This document shows positions 1 to 6,001 of a stretch of DNA of 9,555 nucleotides, piece after piece; position 1 is the first letter of the stretch; each line of letters starts with the position of its first letter. The notes below the pieces were generated by a model. The model ran no database searches. It was not told the DNA's origin and worked only from the letters and a program-made list of their open reading frames with translations. Source of the stretch: JBBSUX01 sp038234045 (lineage in GTDB: Bacteria > Pseudomonadota > Gammaproteobacteria > Burkholderiales > Burkholderiaceae_C); the NCBI GenBank assembly GCA_038234045.1, contig JBBSUX010000129.1:1-9555 (forward strand). The letters run 5' to 3'. The translations under genes and the position numbers were made by a program.

Positions 1-497
1 ACGCCGACCACTCCCTGACACTGGCGCGGCACCCGAGCGAAACCGACGAACGCATGATGGTGCGGCTGGCGGCGTTGGCGATCAACGCCCACAAGCTGCA
101 AACGATCTGCAACGGCGACGGCACGCTGGGCTTCGGTGCCGGACTATCCAACCCGGACGATCCTGATGTGTTCCTGCGTGATTTCACAAGTGCCACGCGG
201 CTCTGGATCGAGGTCGGGCAGCCGGAAGACAAGCCGCTTTCAAAAGCGTGCAGCAAGGCCGACGAAGTAATCGTCTACCCGTTTCATCACGCGGCTGAAG
301 TGTGGTGGCGCGGCATCGAGAACAAGCTGACAAGGCTGGACCGCTTGCAGGTATGGCGCGTGCCGTCTGAAGCTTCGCAAGCGTTGGCGCAGCTGGCCGA
401 GCGCAACATGCAATTGCAGGCGACCGTGCAGGAAGGTGTGCTGACGATGGGCAATGCGAAAGCCACCGCCGACGTGGAGTGCCAACGCTGGAAGTAG
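1..497 (+). CDS. yaeQ: YaeQ family protein, 5'-truncated by the window edge
   Basis: The reading frame is open from base 3 to a TAG at 495-497 and gives 164 residues. The family is about 180 residues long, so only the first 15-25 are missing upstream. Several stretches match E. coli YaeQ as I remember it: SLTLARHPSET near the start, RMMVRLAALA, LWIEVGQPE, KACSKADEVIVY, WWRGIENKL and MQLQATVQEGV. YaeQ proteins have a PD-(D/E)XK nuclease-like fold, but their cellular role is not settled. An old proposal that E. coli YaeQ restores haemolysin transcription without RfaH is not a firm function. The ATG-ATG at 54-59 is internal, because the conserved family sequence continues upstream of it. The next gene is convergent, with a hairpin-forming palindrome in between. 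The family call is firm; the biochemical role is unknown. Confidence 0.93.
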   Translation, partial: ADHSLTLARHPSETDERMMVRLAALAINAHKLQTICNGDGTLGFGAGLSNPDDPDVFLRDFTSATRLWIEVGQPEDKPLSKACSKADEVIVYPFHHAAEVWWRGIENKLTRLDRLQVWRVPSEASQALAQLAERNMQLQATVQEGVLTMGNAKATADVECQRWK

Positions 498-550
498 CGC
501 GGCAGGTATTGCGCTCAGCGTCAGAGCGACGATGATTTTCCATGCGGCCG

Positions 551-583
551 CCCTCACCCCAACCCTCTCCCAGTGGGAGAGGG
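551..583. repeat. Palindromic element, possible bidirectional terminator
   Basis: CCCTCTCCC at 563-571 and GGGAGAGGG at 575-583 form a perfect 9-bp inverted repeat around a 3-base loop. The left arm is preceded by CCCTCACCCCAA. I recall this combination as a widespread small intergenic repeat in proteobacteria. It lies between the convergent yaeQ and DUF2007 genes, where a shared transcription stop would be expected. No T-tract follows on either strand, so a classical intrinsic terminator is not shown. Confidence 0.7.
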
Positions 584-648
584 AGTTGAAGTCCGGAGTT
601 AATCTGGAACGTGACCTCCTCGTCACGGCCACCGTAAGCCGTCGCGGC

Positions 649-954
649 TCAGCGCGGCATCGGCGTGTTGCAGTTCCAGCAGTCCTCAAATCCACCTTCG
701 ATTTCTTCATGGCATTGCGGGCAGTGCCAGTGACGTTGCGGCAGCGCCTGCAGTGCGTCGATCAGGGCGCGCGCGGCCTCCGTATGTTCGGCATGGCGCA
801 GCCAGATTTCGGGCAGACACTGATCAATAGGCAGTTCGCCAGCGGCTGAGCTGAGGTGCAGCCGTTCTACTGTGGCCGGATAGCCGGCTTCACACAGCAG
901 ATCGACCCAGATCGTTGCCAACACCGCATTCGGCGCGCGCAGCAGACGCTTCAC
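649..954 (-). CDS. DUF2007 protein with C-terminal zinc ribbon
   Basis: This 101-residue protein starts at a GTG (954-952). The opening MKRLLRAPNAVLATIWVDLL is typical of DUF2007 proteins, and the GELPIDQCLPEIWL segment at residues 39-52 fits the family core. DUF2007 is described as a putative signal-transducing, PII-like small domain; I know of no demonstrated function. The C-terminus carries two CxxC pairs (Cys78/Cys81 and Cys92/Cys95), a likely zinc ribbon. The start is supported by family alignment and by a GTGA overlap with the stop of the upstream DUF1289 gene (TGA at 953-951), which implies translational coupling. It is probably cytoplasmic and is the second gene of a two-gene unit. 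The alternative of a longer N-terminus is unlikely given how the family begins. Confidence 0.85.
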   Translation of the reverse strand: MKRLLRAPNAVLATIWVDLLCEAGYPATVERLHLSSAAGELPIDQCLPEIWLRHAEHTEAARALIDALQALPQRHWHCPQCHEEIEGGFEDCWNCNTPMPR

Positions 955-1406
955 GGCGCGCGGTCTTCGGCCGCCACACCGCCCATCGCGCCCGAAGTGC
1001 GATTTTCGGCTGCGCGCTCGGCATATCGATTGAACCGCCAGGCCTGCGCCTCCTGCGTAATGCGGCGCCAGGTAGCGCGCTTTTCGACCGGATCCATTTC
1101 AGGCCAGCGCTGCACCTCCTCGAAGCTGCGGCCGCAGCCCTTGCATTCGTCGTCGCCCTGGCTGGTGGAGCAGATCGCAATGCAGGGCGTATCGGGCGTG
1201 CTCTGATACCACTGCATCCATGCGTCCCAGGCGGCAGGCGGAAAACCGCGCACATCGCACTCTTCTTCATGGAAATACACCATCAGTGCATAGACCTCGC
1301 CGAGCGCCCGCAATTCAGGCGCCAGCGTGACCCCATCGGGCGAAGGCGAGCGCGCGCGCCAGTAATTGATGGCGGCTTCGATATCGGTAATGTGCAGCGC
1401 GGCCAT
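951..1406 (-). CDS. DUF3717-DUF1289 fusion protein
   Basis: The protein has 151 residues. Its N-terminal part (residues 1-45, with ITDIEAAINYWRARSPS) matches DUF3717, a short domain of Burkholderiales. The middle (residues 73-101) has the DUF1289 pattern CIAICSTS...CKGCGRSFEEVQRW, with Cys75, Cys79, Cys88 and Cys91 able to bind a metal. The tail (TWRRITQEAQAWRFNRYAER) is helical and charged. Neither domain has an established function. The frame is open upstream to 1613, but I chose the ATG at 1406 because DUF3717 proteins begin right before the ITDIE motif and the upstream residues are not conserved in character. GGAA lies about 10 bases upstream. Its promoter must lie in the region shared with the divergent Mn-riboswitch operon. 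It overlaps the downstream DUF2007 gene by GTGA. Confidence 0.88.
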   Translation of the reverse strand: MAALHITDIEAAINYWRARSPSPDGVTLAPELRALGEVYALMVYFHEEECDVRGFPPAAWDAWMQWYQSTPDTPCIAICSTSQGDDECKGCGRSFEEVQRWPEMDPVEKRATWRRITQEAQAWRFNRYAERAAENRTSGAMGGVAAEDRAP

Positions 1407-1468
1407 GGGATTTTTCCATGATAGCCGGCAGTTCGGGCCTTCGCTGCACCCCGTGATTGCCGACCCGC

Positions 1469-1496
1469 TTTGAGGATTCCCATCCAATGGTCTAAT
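1469..1496 (+). promoter_or_regulatory. Candidate sigma-70 promoter of the riboswitch-terC operon
   Basis: TTTGAG (1469-1474) or TTGAGG (1470-1475) could act as the -35, and TCTAAT (1491-1496) is a 5/6 match to the -10 consensus. The spacing is 15-16 bases, slightly short. Transcription would start near 1503, just before the 5' strand of riboswitch P1 at 1504. The position therefore supports the call better than the boxes do. Confidence 0.45.
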
Positions 1497-1503
1497 AGCA
1501 GCA

Positions 1504-1735
1504 CGAAGGGGAGTAGCTCCCTCCCCCTGCAGCGTTTTTGCACTCGATATGCACACGCCAGCAGGCGGTATCGGCAAAGTCGTCAGTACGAAGCGCCGGT
1601 AGCACTGCATCACTTACGGGGTGCGGCGCTGCCGATGTTTCCGGCTTGCCGGGCATCGGACGTGGCCTTCAGTGGCATCGTGTCGAGCAAGACCTTCGAT
1701 TGGAACCCGCTTTTTTCGGGTTCGGTCGAAGGTGC
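1504..1735 (+). promoter_or_regulatory. yybP-ykoY manganese riboswitch with switching hairpin
   Basis: The leader carries the conserved blocks of the yybP-ykoY family: GAAGGGGAGTAGC (1505-1517), AAAGTCGTCAGTACG (1576-1590) and AGCAAGACCTTCG (1686-1698). They match the Lactococcus Mn2+ riboswitch as I recall it. P1 pairs CGAAGG 1504-1509 with CCTTCG 1693-1698. Internal helices include ATCGGCA 1570-1576 with TGCCGAT 1630-1636, and GCGCC 1593-1597 with GGCGC 1625-1629. Downstream, ACCTTCGA (1692-1699) can instead pair with TCGAAGGT (1726-1733), stacked on GAACCCG (1703-1709) with CGGGTTC (1717-1723). P1 and this hairpin are therefore mutually exclusive. These riboswitches bind Mn2+ and switch on exporters, and the gene below is a TerC exporter. 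No T-tract follows the hairpin, so the read-out is unclear. Confidence 0.87.
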
Positions 1736-1890
1736 ACGCATGTTTGTGGCGGCCGATTGAAACGGCATCACGCAGGCAGTCAGCATTTCTTCAACCGGAC
1801 CCTCAAGCGGGCGGATCGAAAAAACGCAATAGCCGCAGCAAGTCACCCAGCGAAAGCACGACTTCTGCTGCAAAGGAGCACTGCACTGCC

Positions 1891-2637
1891 ATGGAACTCT
1901 TCTCTAGCCAATGGCTGACGGCCCTGCTGGCCATCATCCTCATCGATCTTGTGCTCGCGGGCGACAACGCCATCGTGATCGCACTTGCAGCGCGGCGCCT
2001 GCCGCCGCAGCTACAGAAAAAAGCCATCATCTGGGGCACGGTCGGCGCGATCGCCGTGCGCTCGGTCATGACGGTCGGCGTCGTCTGGCTATTGAAAATT
2101 CCGGGCCTGATGTTGGTCGGCGGCTTGGGGCTGCTCTACATCGCCTGGAAATTGCTGGCCGACCAGAGCAGTGAAGATGGCCATGCCGAAGGCGGCGCCA
2201 CCACCTTCATCGGTGCCATGAAAACCATCGTGGTCGCCGATGCGCTTATGGGTATCGACAACGTGCTGGGTGTAGCCGGTGCTGCGCAGGGCCACTTCGA
2301 CCTGGTGATTCTTGGCTTGCTGATCAGCGTGCCGATCGTCGTCTTCGGCAGCACGCTGGTGCTGAAGCTGGTGCAGCGCTTCCCGGTCATCATTCAACTC
2401 GGCTCTGCCGTCTTGGCGTTCACCGCAGCGAAGATGATCGTGAATGAAAGACTGCTGGCCGGTATCTTCAAAGGGCCAGAGCCGATTCACCAGATTGCGT
2501 ACTGGGGCGTTTGCGTTCTGGCGGTAGTGGGCGTGCTGCTGGCCGGCCGTATCACTTCACGACGCAAGCTGCCCGGCAGCCAACGGATCGACCAAGCCCA
2601 TATTGCAGACGCACTCGCCAACAAGGAGCACGCATGA
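1891..2637 (+). CDS. TerC family integral membrane protein, probable Mn2+ exporter
   Basis: This is a 248-residue inner-membrane protein with about seven hydrophobic segments. It has the two TerC signature motifs: LVLAGDNAIVIAL (Gly24-Asp25-Asn26-Ala27) and DALMGIDNVLGVAG (Asp117, Asp123, Asn124). These acidic residues lie in the membrane and are thought to bind the exported ion. TerC relatives such as YkoY, Alx and YceF are linked to manganese export, and the yybP-ykoY riboswitch upstream makes Mn2+ the best substrate guess. The frame is open from 1621, but that part overlaps the riboswitch. I chose the ATG at 1891 because the conserved family sequence starts there and AAAGGAG lies at 1872-1878, 12 bases ahead (a little far). 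The charged C-terminus (SRRKLPGSQRIDQAH) follows the last membrane segment. The stop overlaps the next start by ATGA. Confidence 0.92.
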   Translation: MELFSSQWLTALLAIILIDLVLAGDNAIVIALAARRLPPQLQKKAIIWGTVGAIAVRSVMTVGVVWLLKIPGLMLVGGLGLLYIAWKLLADQSSEDGHAEGGATTFIGAMKTIVVADALMGIDNVLGVAGAAQGHFDLVILGLLISVPIVVFGSTLVLKLVQRFPVIIQLGSAVLAFTAAKMIVNERLLAGIFKGPEPIHQIAYWGVCVLAVVGVLLAGRITSRRKLPGSQRIDQAHIADALANKEHA

Positions 2638-3134
2638 ACAGCCTCAATCACCCGGCCCGCCAATCTGTGATCGTTGTGGTGGACGACGCCCAATGCCTGC
2701 TGCAAGGTCTGCCCGCGTTGCAGAAAAGGCCTGATGCCGGCACGCCTCAAGCCGGAGCCGGCGCGCCGCCACGCCACTGGGTGCTGCTGGCCTGCCCGCC
2801 GCGCATGAGCCAGCGCATCGGCAAGTTCATGAGCCAGAGCGCGCGCGCTGGCTGGCATACCCGCTGGATCGACAAACTGCGGGCGCAGGTCGAGCCGGTG
2901 CTGCAAAACGGCGGCGACACGATGGAGCTCCACATCCTCGGCAACCAGTTCGCCGCGCAAATGCAGATGCTGCGCGCCGCCCATCCCGGCGCGGCGGTGC
3001 AAGACCTGCGGCGGCCGCGCATCGGTGCGGCGCCGGCAACCACCTCCCAATCGGTGGTGAAGGGACTGGCGCGTGGCGCCTTGCCGGGCGGGCTGTTGAT
3101 GCTGGTCATGGCACTTAGCCTGACGCCGGATTAA
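2634..3134 (+). CDS. Unrecognised protein coupled to the TerC exporter
   Basis: I do not recognise a domain in this 166-residue protein. The start is well supported: AAGGAG at 2623-2628 is 5 bases before the ATG at 2634, which overlaps the terC stop (ATGA). The protein opens with a beta-strand-like stretch (SVIVVVDDAQCLL), then a Pro/Gly/Ala-rich linker (residues 33-43), a second strand-like segment (HWVLLACPPRM) and a helical, basic region (SQRIGKFMSQSARAG, WIDKLRAQVEPVL). The layout recalls a small alpha/beta nucleotide-binding or universal-stress-like fold, but that is only an impression. The C-terminus is hydrophobic (ALPGGLLMLVMALSL, about residues 149-163) and could sit in or on the membrane. 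Being co-transcribed and translationally coupled with a Mn2+-riboswitch-controlled exporter, it may assist metal export. Confidence 0.8.
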   Translation: MNSLNHPARQSVIVVVDDAQCLLQGLPALQKRPDAGTPQAGAGAPPRHWVLLACPPRMSQRIGKFMSQSARAGWHTRWIDKLRAQVEPVLQNGGDTMELHILGNQFAAQMQMLRAAHPGAAVQDLRRPRIGAAPATTSQSVVKGLARGALPGGLLMLVMALSLTPD

Positions 3135-3187
3135 TGGCAGATCGGCGGCACCGCCGGTACCATGTTGATTTCCTATGCCGATTTCCT

Positions 3188-3550
3188 ATGCTGAAACTGC
3201 TTGTTAAATGGATGTTGAGCGCTGCGGCGCTGCTGTTCGTGGCCTATATCTACAGCAGCGGCGTCGAAGTGCGCAGCTTCGGCTCGGCCATGCTGGCGGC
3301 TTTTGTCATCGGGCTATTCAACGTCGTGCTGCGCCCGATCCTGGTGGTGCTTACGTTGCCAGTCACGGTGCTGACCCTGGGCTTGTTCCTGTTCATCATC
3401 AACGCGCTGATGTTCTGGGCGGCATCCGGTGTGTTGTCGGGTTTTCAGGTAACCGGCTTCGGCGCGGCGCTGCTGGGCTCGCTGATTTATTCGGCGCTGG
3501 GCCTGCTGATCGAGTCAGCGCTTGGCGGCCTTTTCATCCGCAAGTCGTGA
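3188..3550 (+). CDS. Phage holin family (superfamily IV / YvlD-like) membrane protein
   Basis: The protein has 120 residues and four hydrophobic helices: about 5-23, 33-53, 56-78 and 90-112. Family features include FGSAMLAAFVIGLFNVVLRPIL, LTLPVTVLTLGLFLFIINAL and a second FGAALLGS segment near the end. The family is named after a mycobacteriophage holin, but chromosomal members such as B. subtilis YvlD are ordinary membrane proteins of unknown, possibly envelope-stress-related, role. The ATG at 3188 matches where the family begins (MLKLLVKWML). The frame also contains an ATG at 3134 that overlaps the upstream TAA (TAATG) and would add 18 unconserved residues. Neither start has a good Shine-Dalgarno site. 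It is the third gene of the terC operon, and its last 36 bases overlap the convergent protease gene. Confidence 0.87.
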   Translation: MLKLLVKWMLSAAALLFVAYIYSSGVEVRSFGSAMLAAFVIGLFNVVLRPILVVLTLPVTVLTLGLFLFIINALMFWAASGVLSGFQVTGFGAALLGSLIYSALGLLIESALGGLFIRKS

Positions 3551-5197
3551 TTGCGCGTCTGCCAGGCGCGTATCGATGATCGAAGCCTCGATGTAATCCT
3601 CGCGCGATCCGCCGCTGCGCATCAGGGCTTGCCCGGCCCTGAAGCGATCCACTGCACCGGCCCAATCGAGTTGCGCCATCTGCTGCTCGCCCTGCGCCCG
3701 CAAGGCGCGCATCTTCTGCCCATCGGCGCCATAGAGCTGCCCCAGCCACTGCCACGCGGCACCGTCGCGCGGATGCGTGGCCACCCAAGTCTGCAAACCG
3801 TCGATGGCATCGGCCAGCTTTCCACCACCGGCCAATGCTGCCTCGGCGGTATAGATGCGCTCGGGCCGCGCATCGGGTTGCTGCGAACCGGCTAGCAACC
3901 GGGCGGCGGCAGCGCCATCGCCTGCTGCGATTTCCACCTCGACCTGCAGCAGCACCGCAAGCCGCAGCGCTCGCGCATCGTTCATCGGGCCGATCAGCGC
4001 TGGCAAGCGTGCCGCCAAGACTTGAGCACCCGCAAAGTCGCGTTGCCGCGTGCGGGACATGGCGGCGGCATAGAGACCACTCGCCTGCTGCGCGCGCGCT
4101 TGCGTGCGAAAGCCCGCCTCGTCCGGCGCTGTGGCCCACGCACGCAGATCGTCGACTCCGCTGCGCGACACAACCCGCGCGCGCGTGGCAATCAGCGTGT
4201 GTTCCAGCGACATATCGGCTCGTGCGCGCACGGTGATCGCATCGAGCGTGGCTGCTGAATCTGCTGTCGCATCGCCGGTCACCGCTTTATCCGGGAGCAA
4301 ACGCTTTTGAGGCTTGGCCGCACCCTGCTCGTCCATCATCACGCGCGAGCGCATTTCGGCGATGCGCTCGGTCGTCAGCGGATGGCTTCGCAAATACGGA
4401 AACGAGCCGTTGTCGTTCAGCCGTGACGATTGCTGAAGCTTTTCGAACATCGCCGCAAAGGCAGCGCCGTCATAACCCGCCTTCACCAGCACGCCGTAGC
4501 CGATCCGGTCGGCTTCGCGCTCCATGTCGCGCGAAAAATTTAGTTGATGCTGCGCCGTGAGGGCCGAGCCGCCCACCACTACCGCATTAGCCAATTCGGG
4601 GCTCTTGCTGACAGCCAGCGCGCCCAGCAGCATGGTGGCCAGCATCATCGGCAACTGGCGCTTGTCCTGTGTGATGAGGCGCGAAATGTGGCGCTGCGTG
4701 ACATGGCTAAGCTCGTGCGCCAGCACCGACGCAAATTCGTCCTGCGAATCGGTGATGGCCAGCAGCCCGGCGTTCAGCCCCAGATAACCACCCGGCAGGG
4801 CGAACGCATTGACCTTGCGGTCGCGCCCCAGCAGGACCTGCCAGGCAAAGCGCTGATCCATCTCGGGCGTGAGCTCACCCTTGGCGCGGGCGGCATCCAG
4901 CAGCCGCTGCCAGACCCGCAGCGTGTATTCGGCAAGGATCGGGTCGGCCGTGTAGTCGGGATCGCGGTACAACTCGCGGGCAATGGTGTCGCCGAGTGCG
5001 CGCTCTTCCGCCGTGGATGTGTCGCTACCGTCGCCCAGCGTGGGCAGCACCGATTGCGCGTGTACGGGCCGCATCAGCAAAGCCCACAGCAGTACTATTA
5101 ATAGAGTAGCTACTAGCGCTTTCAGGTAAAGCTCTAGAGGTCGATTTGGCTTGTAATTCAAGGCTACTATTGAAAGTCCTGAAGGCGCGCCGAGCAT
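3515..5197 (-). CDS. M48 family metalloprotease, BepA-like, with TPR-type C-terminus
   Basis: This 560-residue secreted zinc protease has a signal peptide (hydrophobic core about 28-41, likely cleavage after VHA at 47). The zinc site is HELSH at 161-165, with a third ligand probably Glu226 in SRDMEREAD. SHPLTTERI at 271-279 corresponds to the loop next to the active site in BepA. The C-terminal half (about 330-560) is Ala-rich and helical with tandem-repeat character, fitting TPRs. E. coli BepA (487 residues) degrades or assists stalled outer-membrane proteins such as LptD; a similar periplasmic quality-control role is inferred here. The start is uncertain: ATG 5197 has no clear ribosome site and a TTG at 5161 is possible. 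The signal-peptide region (about 5091-5160) lies inside a dispersed repeat. The 3' end overlaps the convergent holin-family gene by 36 bases. Confidence 0.9.
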   Translation of the reverse strand: MLGAPSGLSIVALNYKPNRPLELYLKALVATLLIVLLWALLMRPVHAQSVLPTLGDGSDTSTAEERALGDTIARELYRDPDYTADPILAEYTLRVWQRLLDAARAKGELTPEMDQRFAWQVLLGRDRKVNAFALPGGYLGLNAGLLAITDSQDEFASVLAHELSHVTQRHISRLITQDKRQLPMMLATMLLGALAVSKSPELANAVVVGGSALTAQHQLNFSRDMEREADRIGYGVLVKAGYDGAAFAAMFEKLQQSSRLNDNGSFPYLRSHPLTTERIAEMRSRVMMDEQGAAKPQKRLLPDKAVTGDATADSAATLDAITVRARADMSLEHTLIATRARVVSRSGVDDLRAWATAPDEAGFRTQARAQQASGLYAAAMSRTRQRDFAGAQVLAARLPALIGPMNDARALRLAVLLQVEVEIAAGDGAAAARLLAGSQQPDARPERIYTAEAALAGGGKLADAIDGLQTWVATHPRDGAAWQWLGQLYGADGQKMRALRAQGEQQMAQLDWAGAVDRFRAGQALMRSGGSREDYIEASIIDTRLADAQSRLADEKAAKR

Positions 5198-5357
5198 TCA
5201 GCGCCGGGCTTTCTATGATGCCGCAGCCGCGCAAATGTTCATACCATTGGACAGCGGGGGCTCGGAAGTGTCGCTGCTCGCAGCCAACTTCCAGCCATCC
5301 AAAGCCACCGTCAAACCAAAGCAAAGTAAAGCCCAAACCGCTCAGCTCCGCCCGCAT
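5025..5357 (-). CDS. Possible small protein upstream of the protease, running into the repeat
   Basis: This is a 110-codon frame from ATG 5357 (an ATG at 5372 is also possible). The first 60 or so residues look like a real protein, with aromatic, Cys and His residues in segments such as LGFTLLWFDGGFGWLEVGC and VQWYEHLRGCGII. I do not recognise it. The remaining residues (from about 63) are the dispersed repeat read through in this frame (QAKSTSRALPESASSYSI), then antisense-free but out-of-frame protease sequence. A genuine protein probably ended near 5165. A 173-base overlap with the protease gene on the same strand is unlikely to be original, so one of the two gene ends was probably remodelled by the repeat. 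Its ATG shares the CATG at 5355-5358 with the moaC ATG on the other strand. Confidence 0.4.
   Translation of the reverse strand: MRAELSGLGFTLLWFDGGFGWLEVGCEQRHFRAPAVQWYEHLRGCGIIESPALNARRAFRTFNSSLELQAKSTSRALPESASSYSINSTAVGFADAARTRAIGAAHAGRR
5091..5160 (+). repeat. Dispersed imperfect repeat, copy 1, inside the protease signal-peptide region
   Basis: The plus-strand sequence begins AGTACTATTAATAGAGTAGC, continues TACTAGCGCT and ends GCTCTAGAGGTCGATTTGGC plus a short tail. TAGCGCT (5114-5120) and AGCTCTA (5130-5136) form an imperfect stem. It matches the copy at 9501-9555 at 35 of the first 50 positions without gaps, with the mismatches concentrated in the loop. I recall similar AGCTGCTAGCGCT...GCTAGAGGC elements from Comamonadaceae genomes, not verified here. 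Low G+C and codons such as CTA, TTA and ATA set it apart from the surrounding protease gene. Confidence 0.7.
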
Positions 5358-5958
5358 GTCATCCACACCCATCGAACCACCAACATCCGTCGATTCAGCC
5401 GATGCGTCCGGCTCCAGTAGCCATTCCGTAACCGGGTCCGCTTCAGCCGGCACAGCGTCGCCGCTCACGCATTTCGACGCGCACGGCCAGGCGCACATGG
5501 TCGATGTGGGCGACAAACCCTCCACCAAACGCATCGCCGTCGCCAGCGGACGCATCACCATGCAGCCGGCAACCCTGGCGCTGATCGAGGCCGGTAACGC
5601 CAAAAAAGGCGACGTGCTCGGCGTTGCGCGTATCGCCGGCATTCAGGGTGCGAAGAAAACCAGCGATCTGATTCCGCTCTGCCATCCGCTCGCACTCACG
5701 CGGGTTGCTATCGAGTTCGAAGCTAATAGCGCCGGTGCTGATTACGCTCCTGGCATTATTTGTACCGCAACCGTCGAAACCACGGGTCCCACCGGCGTCG
5801 AGATGGAGGCGCTGGCCGCCGTGCAAATCAGCCTGCTCACCATCTACGACATGTGCAAGGCGGCGGACAAGGGCATGGTGATGACGGATGTGCGCGTGCT
5901 GGAGAAGCACGGGGGGAAGTCCGGGAGTTTTGTGGCCGAGCCAGCTGTCCGGCGGTGA
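5356..5958 (+). CDS. moaC: Cyclic pyranopterin monophosphate synthase
   Basis: MoaC converts 3',8-cH2GTP, made from GTP by MoaA, into cyclic pyranopterin monophosphate in molybdenum cofactor synthesis, in the cytoplasm. Conserved parts of the 200-residue product are LTHFDAHGQAHMVDVG (37-52), KKGD (83-86), LIPLCHPL (105-112), GVEMEAL (147-153), YDMCKA (164-169, Lys168 catalytic) and the terminal GGKSG. The usual length is about 160. The extra length is a Ser/Thr/Pro-rich N-terminal extension (residues 1-36), predicted to be disordered. ATG 5356 is the only in-frame ATG, GTG or TTG upstream of the conserved start, and it has no visible Shine-Dalgarno site. The loop after VAIEFE (about 122-133) is a few residues longer than in E. 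coli, and its DNA resembles the dispersed repeat. The gene is divergent from the protease unit. Confidence 0.95.
   Translation: MSSTPIEPPTSVDSADASGSSSHSVTGSASAGTASPLTHFDAHGQAHMVDVGDKPSTKRIAVASGRITMQPATLALIEAGNAKKGDVLGVARIAGIQGAKKTSDLIPLCHPLALTRVAIEFEANSAGADYAPGIICTATVETTGPTGVEMEALAAVQISLLTIYDMCKAADKGMVMTDVRVLEKHGGKSGSFVAEPAVRR
5717..5762 (+). repeat. Repeat-like segment inside moaC (degenerate copy)
   Basis: AAGCTAATAGCGCC at 5718-5731 matches AGCTACTAGCGCT of copy 1 at 11 of 13 positions. After a loop of similar length it continues GCTCCTGGCATTATTTGT, resembling GCTCTAGAGGTCGATTTG. Codons here (GCT AAT, GAT TAC GCT CCT, ATT ATT TGT) are more A/T-ending than in the rest of moaC. It encodes a surface-loop stretch (ANSAGADYAPGII). 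Convergence of codon choice by chance cannot be excluded. Confidence 0.35.
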
Positions 5959-6001
5959 AATCTCACTTTGGCGGCTGCAAGAAGACGGCTTGCCCGGATC
6001 G

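Noticed and set aside
1407..1613. Upstream 69-codon extension of the DUF3717-DUF1289 protein
   Set aside because: It covers the promoter and riboswitch of the divergent operon, and DUF3717 proteins begin just before ITDIE.
1621..1890. In-frame 90-codon upstream extension of the TerC gene
   Set aside because: It overlaps the riboswitch, is not membrane-protein-like, and the conserved TerC sequence begins at 1891.
2487..3050. Long minus-strand frame opposite the terC-partner gene
   Set aside because: It is low-complexity Arg/Ala/His-rich, as expected for the shadow of a GC-rich gene. The plus-strand gene has a good ribosome site and coupling.
3534..5101. Several long frames on both strands within the protease gene (for example 3534-4139 minus, 3835-4236 plus, 4544-5101 plus)
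   Set aside because: They are GC-driven shadows. The M48 frame has the zinc motif and full family sequence.
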